The notes: generated from the sequence alone by a model not told the origin. 64,000 nucleotides of DNA from an uncultured Christensenellaceae bacterium (GCA_910587455.1 CAJULK010000003.1:1-64000), one strand, 5' to 3'; shown: positions 13,918-22,487, numbered from the stretch's first letter. Translations and numbers: made by a program.

Positions 13918-14877
13918 ATGAAAGTAACCGAAATAATAACCGAACGTTTGAAGTCGTTCGGACTCGATGTCGCGTTTGAGGAAGCGTCGGACTGCACACG
14001 GCGCGGAGACGTATATTCGGACGGCGGTCGTACGTACTTTGCCGTTCCGTACGGCGGTGAGGCATATGCGTTTTCGATAGACGGCGACGGCGATACGGCA
14101 CGCGTCGCGGCGGCGCTTGCGCGCGAATGTGCTGTCGCGGAATTGGCAAAGTCTGGCGCTGTCGATCCCGTGCGCGCGTTTTTGAGCGGCGACGGCGATA
14201 CCGCTGCGGTGGGCGTGCGCGTTGGTAAGTTCGATTACTATGTTTTCGCGCTGTACGGTGAAAATGGCGCGACTGCGGTGCGCGACTATATATCGGCAAT
14301 GTCGGGCGCGGACGATCTCGTAGCAGATATGTCGAACGGAATAATCGCGTTTTGCAAAAAGGTAGATAACGACAGCGATTATCAGTCGGCGGGCGAGTTT
14401 GCCGTAGTCCTGAGCGAAAATCTTGCCGAGGAAATAAAGGAAAAGATACGGATAGGCGTCGGAGGCGTCGCGCACGGCACGGCGGAACTCCCGAGGTACT
14501 ATGCTTATGCCAAATCGGCGCTCGTGCGCGGCGCGGAATTCGATCCGAAAAGCGATATATATTCGTACAAGGAATATGCGCTTATAAAAACTCTTTCCGA
14601 ACTGTCGTCCAAAGATATGGATAAATTCGTTAAAACGGTGCTCGATAAAAATTATCGAGCCGTGTTGGACGACGAGGAGCTTATGACGGCTGCGGACGCT
14701 TTTATAAAACATTCGCTCAATATTTCTGAAGCGAGCCGAAACATGTACGTTCATCGCAATACGCTTATATACAGGCTCGACAAGATAGAAAAGCTGACGG
14801 GCTTGAATATACGCAATTTCAACGACGCGATGACGTTTCGCGTGGCGTGCCTGATAGATAAAATAATGCGCGGATAA
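13918..14877 (+). CDS. PucR/CdaR-type helix-turn-helix regulator
   Basis: The 319-aa product ends with a clear PucR C-terminal HTH (PF13556): NISEASRNMYVHRNTLIYRLDKIEKLTGLNIRNFNDAMTFRVA, about 270-315. The region 140-240 resembles the GGDEF-like middle domain of CdaR proteins (ENLAEEIKEKIRIGVGGVAHG, then the AYAKSALVRGAEF helix). The N-terminal sensor part is unassigned. The ligand is unknown; relatives sense sugar acids or purines. A GGTGA ribosome binding site is 5 nt before the ATG. It starts 30 bp after ilvE and could regulate or accompany it. Confidence 0.85.
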   Translation: MKVTEIITERLKSFGLDVAFEEASDCTRRGDVYSDGGRTYFAVPYGGEAYAFSIDGDGDTARVAAALARECAVAELAKSGAVDPVRAFLSGDGDTAAVGVRVGKFDYYVFALYGENGATAVRDYISAMSGADDLVADMSNGIIAFCKKVDNDSDYQSAGEFAVVLSENLAEEIKEKIRIGVGGVAHGTAELPRYYAYAKSALVRGAEFDPKSDIYSYKEYALIKTLSELSSKDMDKFVKTVLDKNYRAVLDDEELMTAADAFIKHSLNISEASRNMYVHRNTLIYRLDKIEKLTGLNIRNFNDAMTFRVACLIDKIMRG

Positions 14878-14899
14878 CGTGTTTGCGGCAAATATAAAA

Positions 14900-14935
14900 G
14901 CGGGTGCGCTTCAAGCGTTCCCGCGCATTTTTTTT
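14900..14935 (+). terminator. Terminator after the PucR-type gene
   Basis: GCGGG..CCCGC encloses CGCTTCAAGCG, followed by a run of eight T. The stop codon of the converging 80-aa gene lies inside the loop. Confidence 0.8.
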
Positions 14936-15153
14936 GCGTCGAAATACTTGATTATCTGCCCGAGCGTTTTTGCGGGAATTATCTTTTTGAACGTTGCGTA
15001 CACATCGGGCCGCGACGGTTTTTTTTCGTACATGTGCGAGATAAGACTTGTAAGATCGGTCGTGCTCGGGTTTTCGGTAAGTTTGAGAAGCGCCTGTTCC
15101 TTTTCGCCGAGCTTGCCTTTGAGAAGAAGCGGAAGAAGTTGTTTGAAGTCCAT
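14911..15153 (-). CDS. Small hypothetical protein (80 aa)
   Basis: The predicted 80-aa protein is soluble and largely helical (MDFKQLLPLLLKGKLGEKEQALLKL, then TLGQIIKYFDAKKM). I recognise no domain. It is likely real: GGAGGT lies 7 nt before the ATG, base composition matches neighbouring genes, and it is divergent from another small gene 60 bp away. Its C-terminal codons overlap the terminator of the PucR-type gene. Confidence 0.65.
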   Translation of the reverse strand: MDFKQLLPLLLKGKLGEKEQALLKLTENPSTTDLTSLISHMYEKKPSRPDVYATFKKIIPAKTLGQIIKYFDAKKMRGNA

Positions 15154-15212
15154 TTATAAACCTCCGGTCACATTTATTGAATTTCCGTCATAGAATAACG
15201 CGGGGTGGTATT

Positions 15213-15479
15213 ATGCGTCAGTTAAAGAATTTCAGGAGCGGCGACAAGCCGACCGATAATGAGAGCGAAAAACAAACGGTATCGGAACTGAACGACAAGT
15301 TTTCTGGAATGAACGAAAACGAGCTTATGGGCGAACTTATGTCGCGCGTTTCGAACGCCAAAAGAGACGGAAGTTTTTCGGAGCTTCAGCTCGACGAGTT
15401 TGTAAATTTCGTATCGCCGAGTCTCGACGATAAGTCGAGAGCACGGCTCAACGAGCTTGTGCGCGCGCTTAAAGGTTAG
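15213..15479 (+). CDS. Small hypothetical protein (88 aa)
   Basis: The 88-aa product is charged and mostly helical, with a polar N-terminal third (SGDKPTDNESEKQT) and a helical remainder (MNENELMGELMSRVSNAKRDG..LDEFVNFVSPSLDDKSRARLNELVRALKG). No family is recognised. The ATG at 15213 has GGGGTGG 5 nt upstream. It is divergent from the 80-aa gene across a 59-bp gap, so the pair may share regulation. Its stop is 5 bp from the stop of the converging cysteine desulfurase gene. Confidence 0.62.
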   Translation: MRQLKNFRSGDKPTDNESEKQTVSELNDKFSGMNENELMGELMSRVSNAKRDGSFSELQLDEFVNFVSPSLDDKSRARLNELVRALKG

Positions 15480-15484
15480 TGCCG

Positions 15485-16603
15485 TTATTTTGCGATCTCT
15501 GCGATCGCTTTTATAAAAAACTCCGCTTCGTCGGCGGTGTTGTCGTATGAAAGCGAGGCGCGAACGGCGCCCGTATTTATCGTGCCGTAATATTTGTGGC
15601 ATAACGGCGCGCAATGCAGTCCGCACCGCACGGCGATGTCGTACTGTTCGTTAAGAATGTCGCCTACTGTTGCGGCGTCGGTGTTTTCTATGTTAAAGCA
15701 CACTATGCTCGGCAGGATGTTGTACTTGCCGTACAGCTTTACTCCGCGTATTTTAGACAGTTCGGTGCGCAGCATTTCGCCGATCTCTGCGAGATTGCGC
15801 TTTGTTCCGTGCGGAAGTTTGATATTGTGATTGACGGCGGCTATAAGGGCGTAAAGCGACTGAACGGGCAGCGTTCCGCTTTCGAAGCCTTCGGGTATGT
15901 CGTGCGGCTGATCGATCGAGACCGACGCCGTGCCCGTGCCGCCGAACCGGAGCGGCTTGAGCGGCGCTCCGTTGCGCACGCAAAGACAGCCTATGCCTTG
16001 CGGCGCATGCAAGCCTTTGTGCGGTGCGATGCACAGATAGTCGCAGCCTGCTTCTTTCATGTTTATGTCGAGATATCCGACCGATTGGGCGCCGTCTATA
16101 AGATAGAGTATACCGTGACGGCGCGCGATATTGCCTATGCGGGTCACGGGCGCTACTACGCCGGAAACGTTTGAAACGTTGTTTACGGCAATAAGGTATG
16201 TATCCGGACGAATGGCGCGCTCTATGTCGCGCGGGTCGATCACGCCGTGCGAATCGGGCTGCACCACCGTAAAACTGCCGCCGCGCTTTACAAGTTCGTT
16301 TAGCGGGCGCAGGACGCTGTTATGCTCGAATGTCGTCGTCACTACGTGTCCGCCGCGACCGAACGATCCTAATATCGCGGTATTGAGCGCGTCGGTACAG
16401 TTGTAAGTAAATATTACATCGTCGGCGCCCACGAGGTTTTCTACGGCTTTGCGCGCGCGGTAAACCATCGATGCGGCTTTCATGGCGGGGCTGTGACTGC
16501 CTCGTCCCGAGTTGGCGCATAGGTTTTCGAGCGCGTATGCCGCCGCTTTAAGCACACAATCGGGCTTGTGAATAGTGGTTGCGGCGTTGTCGAAATAAAT
16601 CAT
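15485..16603 (-). CDS. Class V aminotransferase, cysteine desulfurase family
   Basis: The 372-aa product is a PLP-dependent enzyme of the cysteine desulfurase group. Visible motifs are MIYFDNAATTIHKP, TYNCTDALNTAI, TTTFEHNSVLRPL, YLIDGAQSVG and the PLP-lysine segment CIAPHKGLHAPQGIG (about 190-204). The sulfur-carrying Cys is probably in VRCGLHCAPLCHK (about 328-340). It resembles the clostridial subfamily that pairs with a DUF3343 protein, here the divergent neighbour. The role would be releasing sulfur or selenium from cysteine or selenocysteine for a downstream carrier. GGAG lies about 12 nt before the ATG. Confidence 0.88.
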   Translation of the reverse strand: MIYFDNAATTIHKPDCVLKAAAYALENLCANSGRGSHSPAMKAASMVYRARKAVENLVGADDVIFTYNCTDALNTAILGSFGRGGHVVTTTFEHNSVLRPLNELVKRGGSFTVVQPDSHGVIDPRDIERAIRPDTYLIAVNNVSNVSGVVAPVTRIGNIARRHGILYLIDGAQSVGYLDINMKEAGCDYLCIAPHKGLHAPQGIGCLCVRNGAPLKPLRFGGTGTASVSIDQPHDIPEGFESGTLPVQSLYALIAAVNHNIKLPHGTKRNLAEIGEMLRTELSKIRGVKLYGKYNILPSIVCFNIENTDAATVGDILNEQYDIAVRCGLHCAPLCHKYYGTINTGAVRASLSYDNTADEAEFFIKAIAEIAK

Positions 16604-16608
16604 GTCAG

Positions 16609-16637
16609 TTTACACTCCAAGTACATATACCGATAAT
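16609..16637 (+). promoter_or_regulatory. Promoter of the DUF3343 gene
   Basis: TTTACA (16609-16614), a 17-bp spacer and GATAAT (16632-16637). It starts 6 bp from the divergent desulfurase gene and leaves a leader of about 55 nt. Confidence 0.5.
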
Positions 16638-16698
16638 AACCGTTACTATAAAATGCGAATTTTGGCGGTTTAGAACAAATTAGAGGAAATTTTCGCGT

Positions 16699-16950
16699 AT
16701 GAGCTACATTTTTTCGTTTTCTTCGAGAAACAGCGCGCTTCGGTTTGCCGATGCCGTGTCTGCAAGCGGCGGGCGGGCGCAGCTCGTAAACTCGCCGATA
16801 GAAAAAGGTTCGGGTTGCGGACTTGCGGTCAAGTGCGCCGACTACGAACTGTGCGAGGGAGTGCTCAATCGCGGGCATTATGCGTATCTGCGGTCCGTAT
16901 ACGAGTTTGACGGTACAGACTATAAAACGTTATATAATGCGACTAAATAG
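16699..16950 (+). CDS. DUF3343 putative Se/S carrier-like protein
   Basis: The 83-aa product matches the DUF3343 family: an opening strand and helix (YIFSFSSRNSALRFADAVSASGG), VNSPIEKGSGCGLAVKC with the conserved SGCGL turn, and a short C-terminal helix. Members are described as possible sulfur or selenium carriers because they occur with cysteine desulfurases or YedF-type proteins. Being divergent from a cysteine desulfurase supports that link. An AGAGGA site is about 11 nt before the ATG, so the ribosome binding site is weakly placed. Confidence 0.82.
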   Translation: MSYIFSFSSRNSALRFADAVSASGGRAQLVNSPIEKGSGCGLAVKCADYELCEGVLNRGHYAYLRSVYEFDGTDYKTLYNATK

Positions 16951-16960
16951 CCCAATAGGG

Positions 16961-16989
16961 TTTACTTTTCGGATGAACCGTGGTAAAAT
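16961..16989 (+). promoter_or_regulatory. Promoter of nth, near-leaderless
   Basis: TTTACT (16961-16966), a 17-bp spacer and TAAAAT (16984-16989). The ATG at 16998 is 8 nt downstream of the -10 box, so the transcript would have a 0-2 nt leader. Confidence 0.65.
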
Positions 16990-16997
16990 ATAACGGT

Positions 16998-17630
16998 ATG
17001 GAACTTTTGGAACGTCTTGATAAAGCGTATCCCGACGCTACTTGCGAGCTTGAATACGGATCGGATTTCGAACTTTTGATTTCCGTTATTTTGAGCGCGC
17101 AGTGCACGGACAAGCGTGTCAATATCGTCACGCGGGAGCTTTTTCGAGTAGCCGATACACCGCGCGAATTTACAGAACTTCCGCTCGAAGAACTCGAACG
17201 GCTCATTAAAAGCTGCGGACTTTATAAAAATAAGGCGGCTAATATAAAGGCGTGCTGCGAAGCAATAGAAACCAGGTTCGGCGGACAAGTCCCGAGAACA
17301 ATGGACGAGCTTATAACGCTACCCGGCGTCGGACGTAAAACGGCTAACGTTATGCTGAGCGTGGCTTTTGACGTTCCCGCCATCGCGGTCGATACGCATG
17401 TGTTCAGGGTGTCGCACAGATTGGGGCTGTCGGACGGAAAAACGCCGGATAACGTTGAGAGAGATCTGTGTGCGGTATTCGAGCCGGAGGATTACCGCAA
17501 AGCGCATTTTCTTCTTATACGACACGGCAGGGAATGCTGCAAAGCTCAGCGCCCGCTGTGCGATGACTGTGCCGTAAAAAATCTTTGCGCCGAAAACGCC
17601 GCTCGTGCGTTACATAATAACGGAGAATAG
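16998..17630 (+). CDS. nth: Endonuclease III
   Basis: The 210-aa product is a DNA glycosylase/AP lyase that removes oxidised pyrimidines. The helix-hairpin-helix LPGVGRKTANVML with the catalytic Lys (about 117) is followed by AVDTHVFRVSHRLGL carrying the catalytic Asp. The [4Fe-4S] cysteines are in CCKAQRPLCDDCAVKNLC near the C terminus. LISVILSAQCTDKRVN is the conserved N-terminal block. The ATG at 16998 is chosen because a GTG at 16980 would overlap the promoter. obgE begins 3 bp after the stop, which starts a long housekeeping operon. Confidence 0.96.
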   Translation: MELLERLDKAYPDATCELEYGSDFELLISVILSAQCTDKRVNIVTRELFRVADTPREFTELPLEELERLIKSCGLYKNKAANIKACCEAIETRFGGQVPRTMDELITLPGVGRKTANVMLSVAFDVPAIAVDTHVFRVSHRLGLSDGKTPDNVERDLCAVFEPEDYRKAHFLLIRHGRECCKAQRPLCDDCAVKNLCAENAARALHNNGE

Positions 17631-17632
17631 AA

Positions 17633-18889
17633 ATGTTTATAGACAGAGCCAAGATATATATAAAAGCGGGTAACGGCGGCGACGGGTGTACGTCGTTCTA
17701 TACCGAAAAATACGTGCCAAACGGCGGACCGGACGGCGGCGACGGCGGCGACGGCGGCGCGGTGATTATAAAGGCGGACGCGCAGGCGGCGTCGCTTTCA
17801 GAGTTTAGATTCGGCAAACATTACCGTGCGGAGGACGGCGCAAACGGCGCGGGCAAGAACAGACACGGCAAGAGCGGAAACGATCTTGTTTTGCGCGTGC
17901 CGCGCGGCACAGTGGTGCGCGATGCAGAAACCGGCGGCATAATTGCCGATTTGTTTTACGAAAACGATTCGGTAACCGTGCTCGAAGGCGGTATAGGCGG
18001 AAAAGGCAACGCGCGGTTCAAGTCGGCACGCAGGCAGGCGCCCGGGTTCAGCCAAAAGGGCGAACCTACTAAAGAGCGTTCGGTCGTATTGGAACTTAAG
18101 ACCATCGCCGACGTGGGGCTTGTAGGATTTCCGAATGCGGGTAAATCGACGCTGCTTTCGGTGATTACGCGTGCCAATCCCAAAATAGCCAACTATCCGT
18201 TCACTACGCTGTCGCCCAATCTCGGAGTTTGCGTCGTCAACGATTTTTCGTTTACGGTCGCTGATATCCCAGGGCTTATAGAGGGCGCATCTGACGGTGC
18301 GGGGCTCGGACACATGTTTTTGCGGCATGTGGATCGCACTCGACTTATAGTGCATGTGGTAGACATTGCGTCTACCGACGGGCGCGATCCGATAAGCGAT
18401 TACGAAACGGTAAATAACGAACTTTTCAAGTACAATCCCGAACTTGCGGACGTGCCGCAGATAATAGCGCTCAATAAAACCGATTGTGCCGACGGACAGG
18501 CAATAGCCGATTTCAGACGCGCGGTCAAAGGCGAGATCTACGAGATAAGCGGCGCTACGCATAACGGCGTGGACGCACTTGTGCGCGCGGCAGCGGCAAA
18601 GCTCGCCACGCTTCCGCCGCCTAAGCCTATCGACTACGAACCGTTCAGATACGAAGAAATAGATCCCAATTCGTACACCGTGACGCGTGCCGACGACGGG
18701 GCGTTTGTCTTGGACGGGGCGCTGATAGAAAAGCTCGCACGGACGGTAGTTCTCGAAGACCGCAACAGTTTTATGTATTTTCAGCGCAGGCTCGACACGA
18801 GCGGCGTTACCAAGCAGCTCAGAAAATCGGGGATAAAGAGCGGCGATATCGTAAGAATTTTAGATACGGAGTTTACTTATGAAGAATGA
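17633..18889 (+). CDS. obgE: Obg GTPase
   Basis: The 418-aa product is the essential ribosome-assembly GTPase ObgE/CgtA. The glycine-rich Obg fold occupies 1-158 (FIDRAKIYIKAGNGGDG, PNGGPDGGDGGDGG). The G domain follows with G1 GFPNAGKST (165-173), G3 DIPGLIEGASDGAGLG and G4 ALNKTD. A C-terminal OCT domain (PFRYEEIDPNSYTV.., about 335-418) resembles that of Firmicutes. A GGAGA site precedes the ATG. The last 11 nt overlap the nadD fusion gene, as in the usual obgE-nadD order. Confidence 0.97.
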   Translation: MFIDRAKIYIKAGNGGDGCTSFYTEKYVPNGGPDGGDGGDGGAVIIKADAQAASLSEFRFGKHYRAEDGANGAGKNRHGKSGNDLVLRVPRGTVVRDAETGGIIADLFYENDSVTVLEGGIGGKGNARFKSARRQAPGFSQKGEPTKERSVVLELKTIADVGLVGFPNAGKSTLLSVITRANPKIANYPFTTLSPNLGVCVVNDFSFTVADIPGLIEGASDGAGLGHMFLRHVDRTRLIVHVVDIASTDGRDPISDYETVNNELFKYNPELADVPQIIALNKTDCADGQAIADFRRAVKGEIYEISGATHNGVDALVRAAAAKLATLPPPKPIDYEPFRYEEIDPNSYTVTRADDGAFVLDGALIEKLARTVVLEDRNSFMYFQRRLDTSGVTKQLRKSGIKSGDIVRILDTEFTYEE

Positions 18890-20576
18890 AAAACGCAGTA
18901 AGATCGCGGTGTTCGGCGGCAGCTTCGATCCGCCGCACTTTGCGCATACGGATATAGTCGAAAACCTCGAAAAACTTTTCGACCGCGTGATCGTAGTGCC
19001 GTCCTATATTTCGCCGTTCAAGAGCGGAGCGGAGCGCGCCGATATGCGGTTAAAGCTGTGTAAGCGCGTGTTTTCGTCGGACAAGACGGAAGTGCTCGGG
19101 CGCGAAATAAAGCGCGGCGGCTTAAGTTACAGCGTCGATACAGCGGCTTATCTTGCGAAAAAATACGGCGGCGGCGACTTGTATTGGGTGATAGGGAGCG
19201 AGGAGCTTGCGCGGCTCGGCGAATGGCACAATATAGACAAACTGAAAACGCTTGTCAAGTTTTACGTAGTGCTTCGCCCTGGATTTACTCCCGACGCAGA
19301 GCTTTTGCAATCGCTTAAAAAGCGCAAAATCAAGATCAAAATCGCCAAATTCGAAGGCGTAGGCGTATCTTCGTCGCGCATAAAGATAGACACGGCGTTC
19401 GGTATGCCAAACTGCGCTATGCCCGACGCGGTGCGCGCGTTTTCGCAAAAGCACGGGCTGTTCGATCCGTACGGCGAGTATGTGAACGGACTTTACAAGT
19501 ACGGGCTGAAGCCGCACAGGATCGCGCATACTTACCGCGTTGCAGTGCGCGGCGCCGAACTTGCCAAGCTGTACGGTGCAAACGTCAACGACGCGGTGGT
19601 CGCGTGTATACTTCACGATATAGGAAAATCGGCAAACACGGAAGATTATAAAAACGACGTGGATCTTGCCGGATTTCCCGCGCCGACCGCTCATGCGCCT
19701 ATCGGCGCTTATATAGCAAAACGCGATTACGGCGTTTCGGACGAGATCGCTCACGCAATAAAGGTACATTCGACGGGTTGCGGCGATATGTCCGTTTTGG
19801 ATGCGATAGTGTATCTTGCGGACAAAACCGAATCGGGCAGAAGCTACGAATCCGCCGAATATCTCAGATATCTTTGTTCGGTCGATATGAATCTCGCCAT
19901 GCGTTTTGCGCTTACCGAGATAAACGGCTTGGACCGCATAGAAAAAAGTTCTTACGCATCGGCGGCGCTTGCGCATTACGCGGCGCTTTGCGGCAATGCC
20001 GAATATCCCGAAATGCCCGTGCCCGAGCAGGATCGCGGCAGCGGTTCGGTACTTCCTGCGGTGCGGCATACGACGGAAATAGGCGAGGTCGAGCTCAGAT
20101 CCAAAGCCGTTGCCGAGAAAAAGAATACCGATAAATCGGTTGCGATCGTAAGCGAAAAGTCGAAAGAGCTTGCAAACACTCCGAGCAAAGCCGTGTCTGT
20201 TAAGGCTGCGCATACGCCGGTGTCCGATTCGGAAAGCGGGCGGATAGCCGAGGCGGTCTGCGCAGAACTCGATCTTCACAAAGCGCACGACATAGATATA
20301 ATCGATTTGGACGGAAAGACGATAGTCGCCGATTATTTCGTGCTCGCATCGGCTACGTCCACGACGGCGGTGCAGGCGCTTTACGGGTATGTGGAAGACA
20401 AACTCAAGAAGCAGTTCGGAATAGATCCGCTTCGCCGCGACGTGGACAGGGAATGGGTCGCGCTCGATTACGGCGGCGTCATCGTGCATATATTTACCGA
20501 TAAAATGCGCGAGTTCTACAACATAGAACGGCTTTGGTCGGACGGAACAAACGTAACGCGGCGCGGTGAAAAGTGA
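18879..20576 (+). CDS. NadD-YqeK-RsfS three-domain fusion
   Basis: One 565-aa frame joins three proteins usually encoded separately. Residues 8-185 are nicotinate-mononucleotide adenylyltransferase (FGGSFDPPHFAH at 12-23, VSSSRIKID at about 163-171) for NAD synthesis. Residues 210-375 are a YqeK-type HD phosphohydrolase (PHRIAHTYRV, ILHDIGKS with HD at 246-247, VYLADKTE); in other bacteria YqeK hydrolyses Ap4A. After a polar linker (about 380-450), residues 452-553 are ribosome silencing factor RsfS (DIDIIDLDGKTIVADYFVLASA). The classic HxGH nucleotide motif reads HFAH. No internal ribosome binding site or stop is seen at the junctions. It overlaps obgE by 11 nt and the next gene by 4 nt. Confidence 0.93.
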   Translation: MKNEKRSKIAVFGGSFDPPHFAHTDIVENLEKLFDRVIVVPSYISPFKSGAERADMRLKLCKRVFSSDKTEVLGREIKRGGLSYSVDTAAYLAKKYGGGDLYWVIGSEELARLGEWHNIDKLKTLVKFYVVLRPGFTPDAELLQSLKKRKIKIKIAKFEGVGVSSSRIKIDTAFGMPNCAMPDAVRAFSQKHGLFDPYGEYVNGLYKYGLKPHRIAHTYRVAVRGAELAKLYGANVNDAVVACILHDIGKSANTEDYKNDVDLAGFPAPTAHAPIGAYIAKRDYGVSDEIAHAIKVHSTGCGDMSVLDAIVYLADKTESGRSYESAEYLRYLCSVDMNLAMRFALTEINGLDRIEKSSYASAALAHYAALCGNAEYPEMPVPEQDRGSGSVLPAVRHTTEIGEVELRSKAVAEKKNTDKSVAIVSEKSKELANTPSKAVSVKAAHTPVSDSESGRIAEAVCAELDLHKAHDIDIIDLDGKTIVADYFVLASATSTTAVQALYGYVEDKLKKQFGIDPLRRDVDREWVALDYGGVIVHIFTDKMREFYNIERLWSDGTNVTRRGEK

Positions 20577-21454
20577 AGTTCGAACTCGACATAATCCGAT
20601 TTCTGCAAAGGGGTTCAAACGGCATTACCGATTTTTTGGGCGAAGCCGTATCGCTTTTGGGTACCGAATTTCTGTTCCTTGCCGTTGCGGTCTTACTGTA
20701 TTGGTGCATCGACAAACGCTATGCGCACAGGTTTTTCAATGTTTACATAATAGGCGTCGCGGTAGTCAACTTTATGAAATTCGGTTTTCGCAGGACTCGC
20801 CCGTACAATTTCGAGGGCATTAAGAGCATAGGCGATCCCGAGCCTACATATTCGTTTCCGTCGGGTCATTCAGGAAGCGTTTCGTCTATAGCTACATTGT
20901 TGACTGTCAAGTACGGCAAGAAGTATATAACGATACCGATCATAGGTGCGATAGTGACGCTTCTCGTCATGCTGTCGCGAATGTTTCTCGGTCAACACTA
21001 TCTGTCGGACGTGTTTTGCGGTCTTACGGTGGGCGTGTTTTGCGCGATAGCGTTTAACGCGTTGCTGTCGTTTTTCGGCGATAAGGAAGAGTGGTTCGCC
21101 GTAGTGACGGTGGCATTGTCCGCGCTTATAGTCGGTTTGTTTTTCGGGCTCGGTATAGAGGACAGCGCGAGCGGAAACGATGTGTTAAAGGGGATCGGCG
21201 CGGCCGTCGCGTTTGACATCGGGTATTTTATAGAAAAGCGGTACGTGCGTTACGACGTTGCGAAAAATCGCAAGTGGTGGAAGTGTTTGATCCGCGTCGT
21301 ATTGGGTGCCGGCGTTGCGATTGCGGTTCAGCAGGGCTTCAAGCTGTTTTTGCCCGAAAGCATACCGATGCTGTATTGCTTTATGCGGTATTTTATTATG
21401 GCATTATGGGCGGCGCTTGCGTGTCCTGCAATATTCAAAGGACTTAAACTGTAA
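20573..21454 (+). CDS. PAP2-family membrane phosphatase
   Basis: The 293-aa product is a polytopic phosphatase of the PAP2 superfamily. The three catalytic motifs are present: KFGFRRTRP (KxxxxxxRP), PSGHSGS and SRMFLGQHYLSDV. At least six membrane segments follow or flank them, with extra C-terminal segments beyond the minimal fold. Likely substrates are undecaprenyl pyrophosphate, phosphatidic acid or similar lipid phosphates. The start is GTG at 20573 inside GTGA shared with the previous stop, so it is translationally coupled. Confidence 0.9.
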   Translation: MKFELDIIRFLQRGSNGITDFLGEAVSLLGTEFLFLAVAVLLYWCIDKRYAHRFFNVYIIGVAVVNFMKFGFRRTRPYNFEGIKSIGDPEPTYSFPSGHSGSVSSIATLLTVKYGKKYITIPIIGAIVTLLVMLSRMFLGQHYLSDVFCGLTVGVFCAIAFNALLSFFGDKEEWFAVVTVALSALIVGLFFGLGIEDSASGNDVLKGIGAAVAFDIGYFIEKRYVRYDVAKNRKWWKCLIRVVLGAGVAIAVQQGFKLFLPESIPMLYCFMRYFIMALWAALACPAIFKGLKL

Positions 21455-21870
21455 TGGAAAAATTTATCGTAAACACGCCCGAAGCGATGGAAAACTTAGG
21501 CGTCGAAACAGCAAAAACACTGCGAGGCGGCGATGTTTTGCTGCTTACGGGCGAGCTCGGTGCGGGCAAGACCGTTTTTTGCAAGGGGATTGCTAAGGGG
21601 CTCGGCATTACGAATAAGGTCGTTTCGCCTACGTTTACCATTATGAATGAGTATTACGGGCGGATCAAGTTCTGTCATTTCGACGCATACAGGCTTGCGG
21701 ATGCGGAAGAAGCGTACGGCGCGGGGCTTACCGATTTTATAGGTGCGGGCGACTGCGTATGTGCGGTCGAGTGGTGGGAAAACGTTCCCGAACTGTTCGA
21801 TGGACTGCGTACCGTCAAGATAAAAATAGACAAAACATGCAATGGACGGGAGGTCACTGTAGAAAAGTGA
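21454..21870 (+). CDS. tsaE: tRNA threonylcarbamoyladenosine biosynthesis ATPase TsaE
   Basis: The 138-aa product is the ATPase partner of the t6A-forming TsaBDE complex. The P-loop reads TGELGAGKTVFCKGIAKGLG (about 31-50). VVSPTFTIMNEY and FHDAYRL-like HFDAYRLADAEEAY follow, with EWWENVPELF near the C terminus. Its ATG shares a base with the preceding TAA, and its end overlaps tsaB by 4 nt (GTGA). tsaD is not in this window. Confidence 0.95.
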   Translation: MEKFIVNTPEAMENLGVETAKTLRGGDVLLLTGELGAGKTVFCKGIAKGLGITNKVVSPTFTIMNEYYGRIKFCHFDAYRLADAEEAYGAGLTDFIGAGDCVCAVEWWENVPELFDGLRTVKIKIDKTCNGREVTVEK

Positions 21871-22487
21871 ATTACTTATTCGTAAACACGGCGGAAGGTA
21901 CGCGCGTATTGCTCGGCGCGGGCGAAAACAGCTTCTACGACGAGAATTTGAAAAACGCGGGATCGGAAACGCTTCTGCCTATGATAGATTCGATACTGTC
22001 GCGCGCAGGTATGAAAATAACCGATATAGACGTTTTCGGCGTATGCGTAGGTCCGGGATCGTTTACGGGGCTTAGGATAGGGCTCACAACCGTAAAAACA
22101 TTCTGTTATGTGCTCGGCAAGCCTTGTTTTTCGGTCAATAATCTGCGCCTTGCGGCATATAACAATAAGAGCCGTAAAGTAATCTCGCTTGCAGATGCGG
22201 GTAACAAGGTATGCTACGTCGCGTGTTTCGACGGAGACGAACAAACGCTCGAAACAAAATGCGTTACGCTCGCCGACGCCGAAGCGCTTGTAAAAGCGCA
22301 TGCCGATCATGCCGTAGTAACGGACGGGAAACTTTTCGGCAAGTTCGACGGCGCGTCTAGCGTGATAGGCGAAGCGCAGATGAAAACAGCGGCGGAAGCG
22401 GCGATAAGCACCGCGAGTTCTCAGTCCGACATAGTTCCGTTGTATGTAAGAAAAGCGCAGCCCGAGCGCGGCGTCGGCGATCTGTGA
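21867..22487 (+). CDS. tsaB: tRNA threonylcarbamoyladenosine biosynthesis protein TsaB
   Basis: The 206-aa product is the TsaB scaffold of the t6A machinery, an ASKHA-fold protein that binds TsaD. The family signature VCVGPGSFTGLRIGLTTVKTF (about 60-80) is clear, as are the N-terminal LFVNTAEG and the C-terminal DIVPLYVRKAQPE. It begins with GTG at 21867 inside the tsaE stop, and its own stop overlaps rimI. The residues upstream in the longer open frame have no family similarity, so they are excluded. Confidence 0.93.
   Translation: MNYLFVNTAEGTRVLLGAGENSFYDENLKNAGSETLLPMIDSILSRAGMKITDIDVFGVCVGPGSFTGLRIGLTTVKTFCYVLGKPCFSVNNLRLAAYNNKSRKVISLADAGNKVCYVACFDGDEQTLETKCVTLADAEALVKAHADHAVVTDGKLFGKFDGASSVIGEAQMKTAAEAAISTASSQSDIVPLYVRKAQPERGVGDL

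Noticed and set aside
19122..20618. A 498-codon minus-strand open frame
   Set aside because: It lies fully opposite the NadD-YqeK-RsfS fusion and shows only low-complexity basic sequence.
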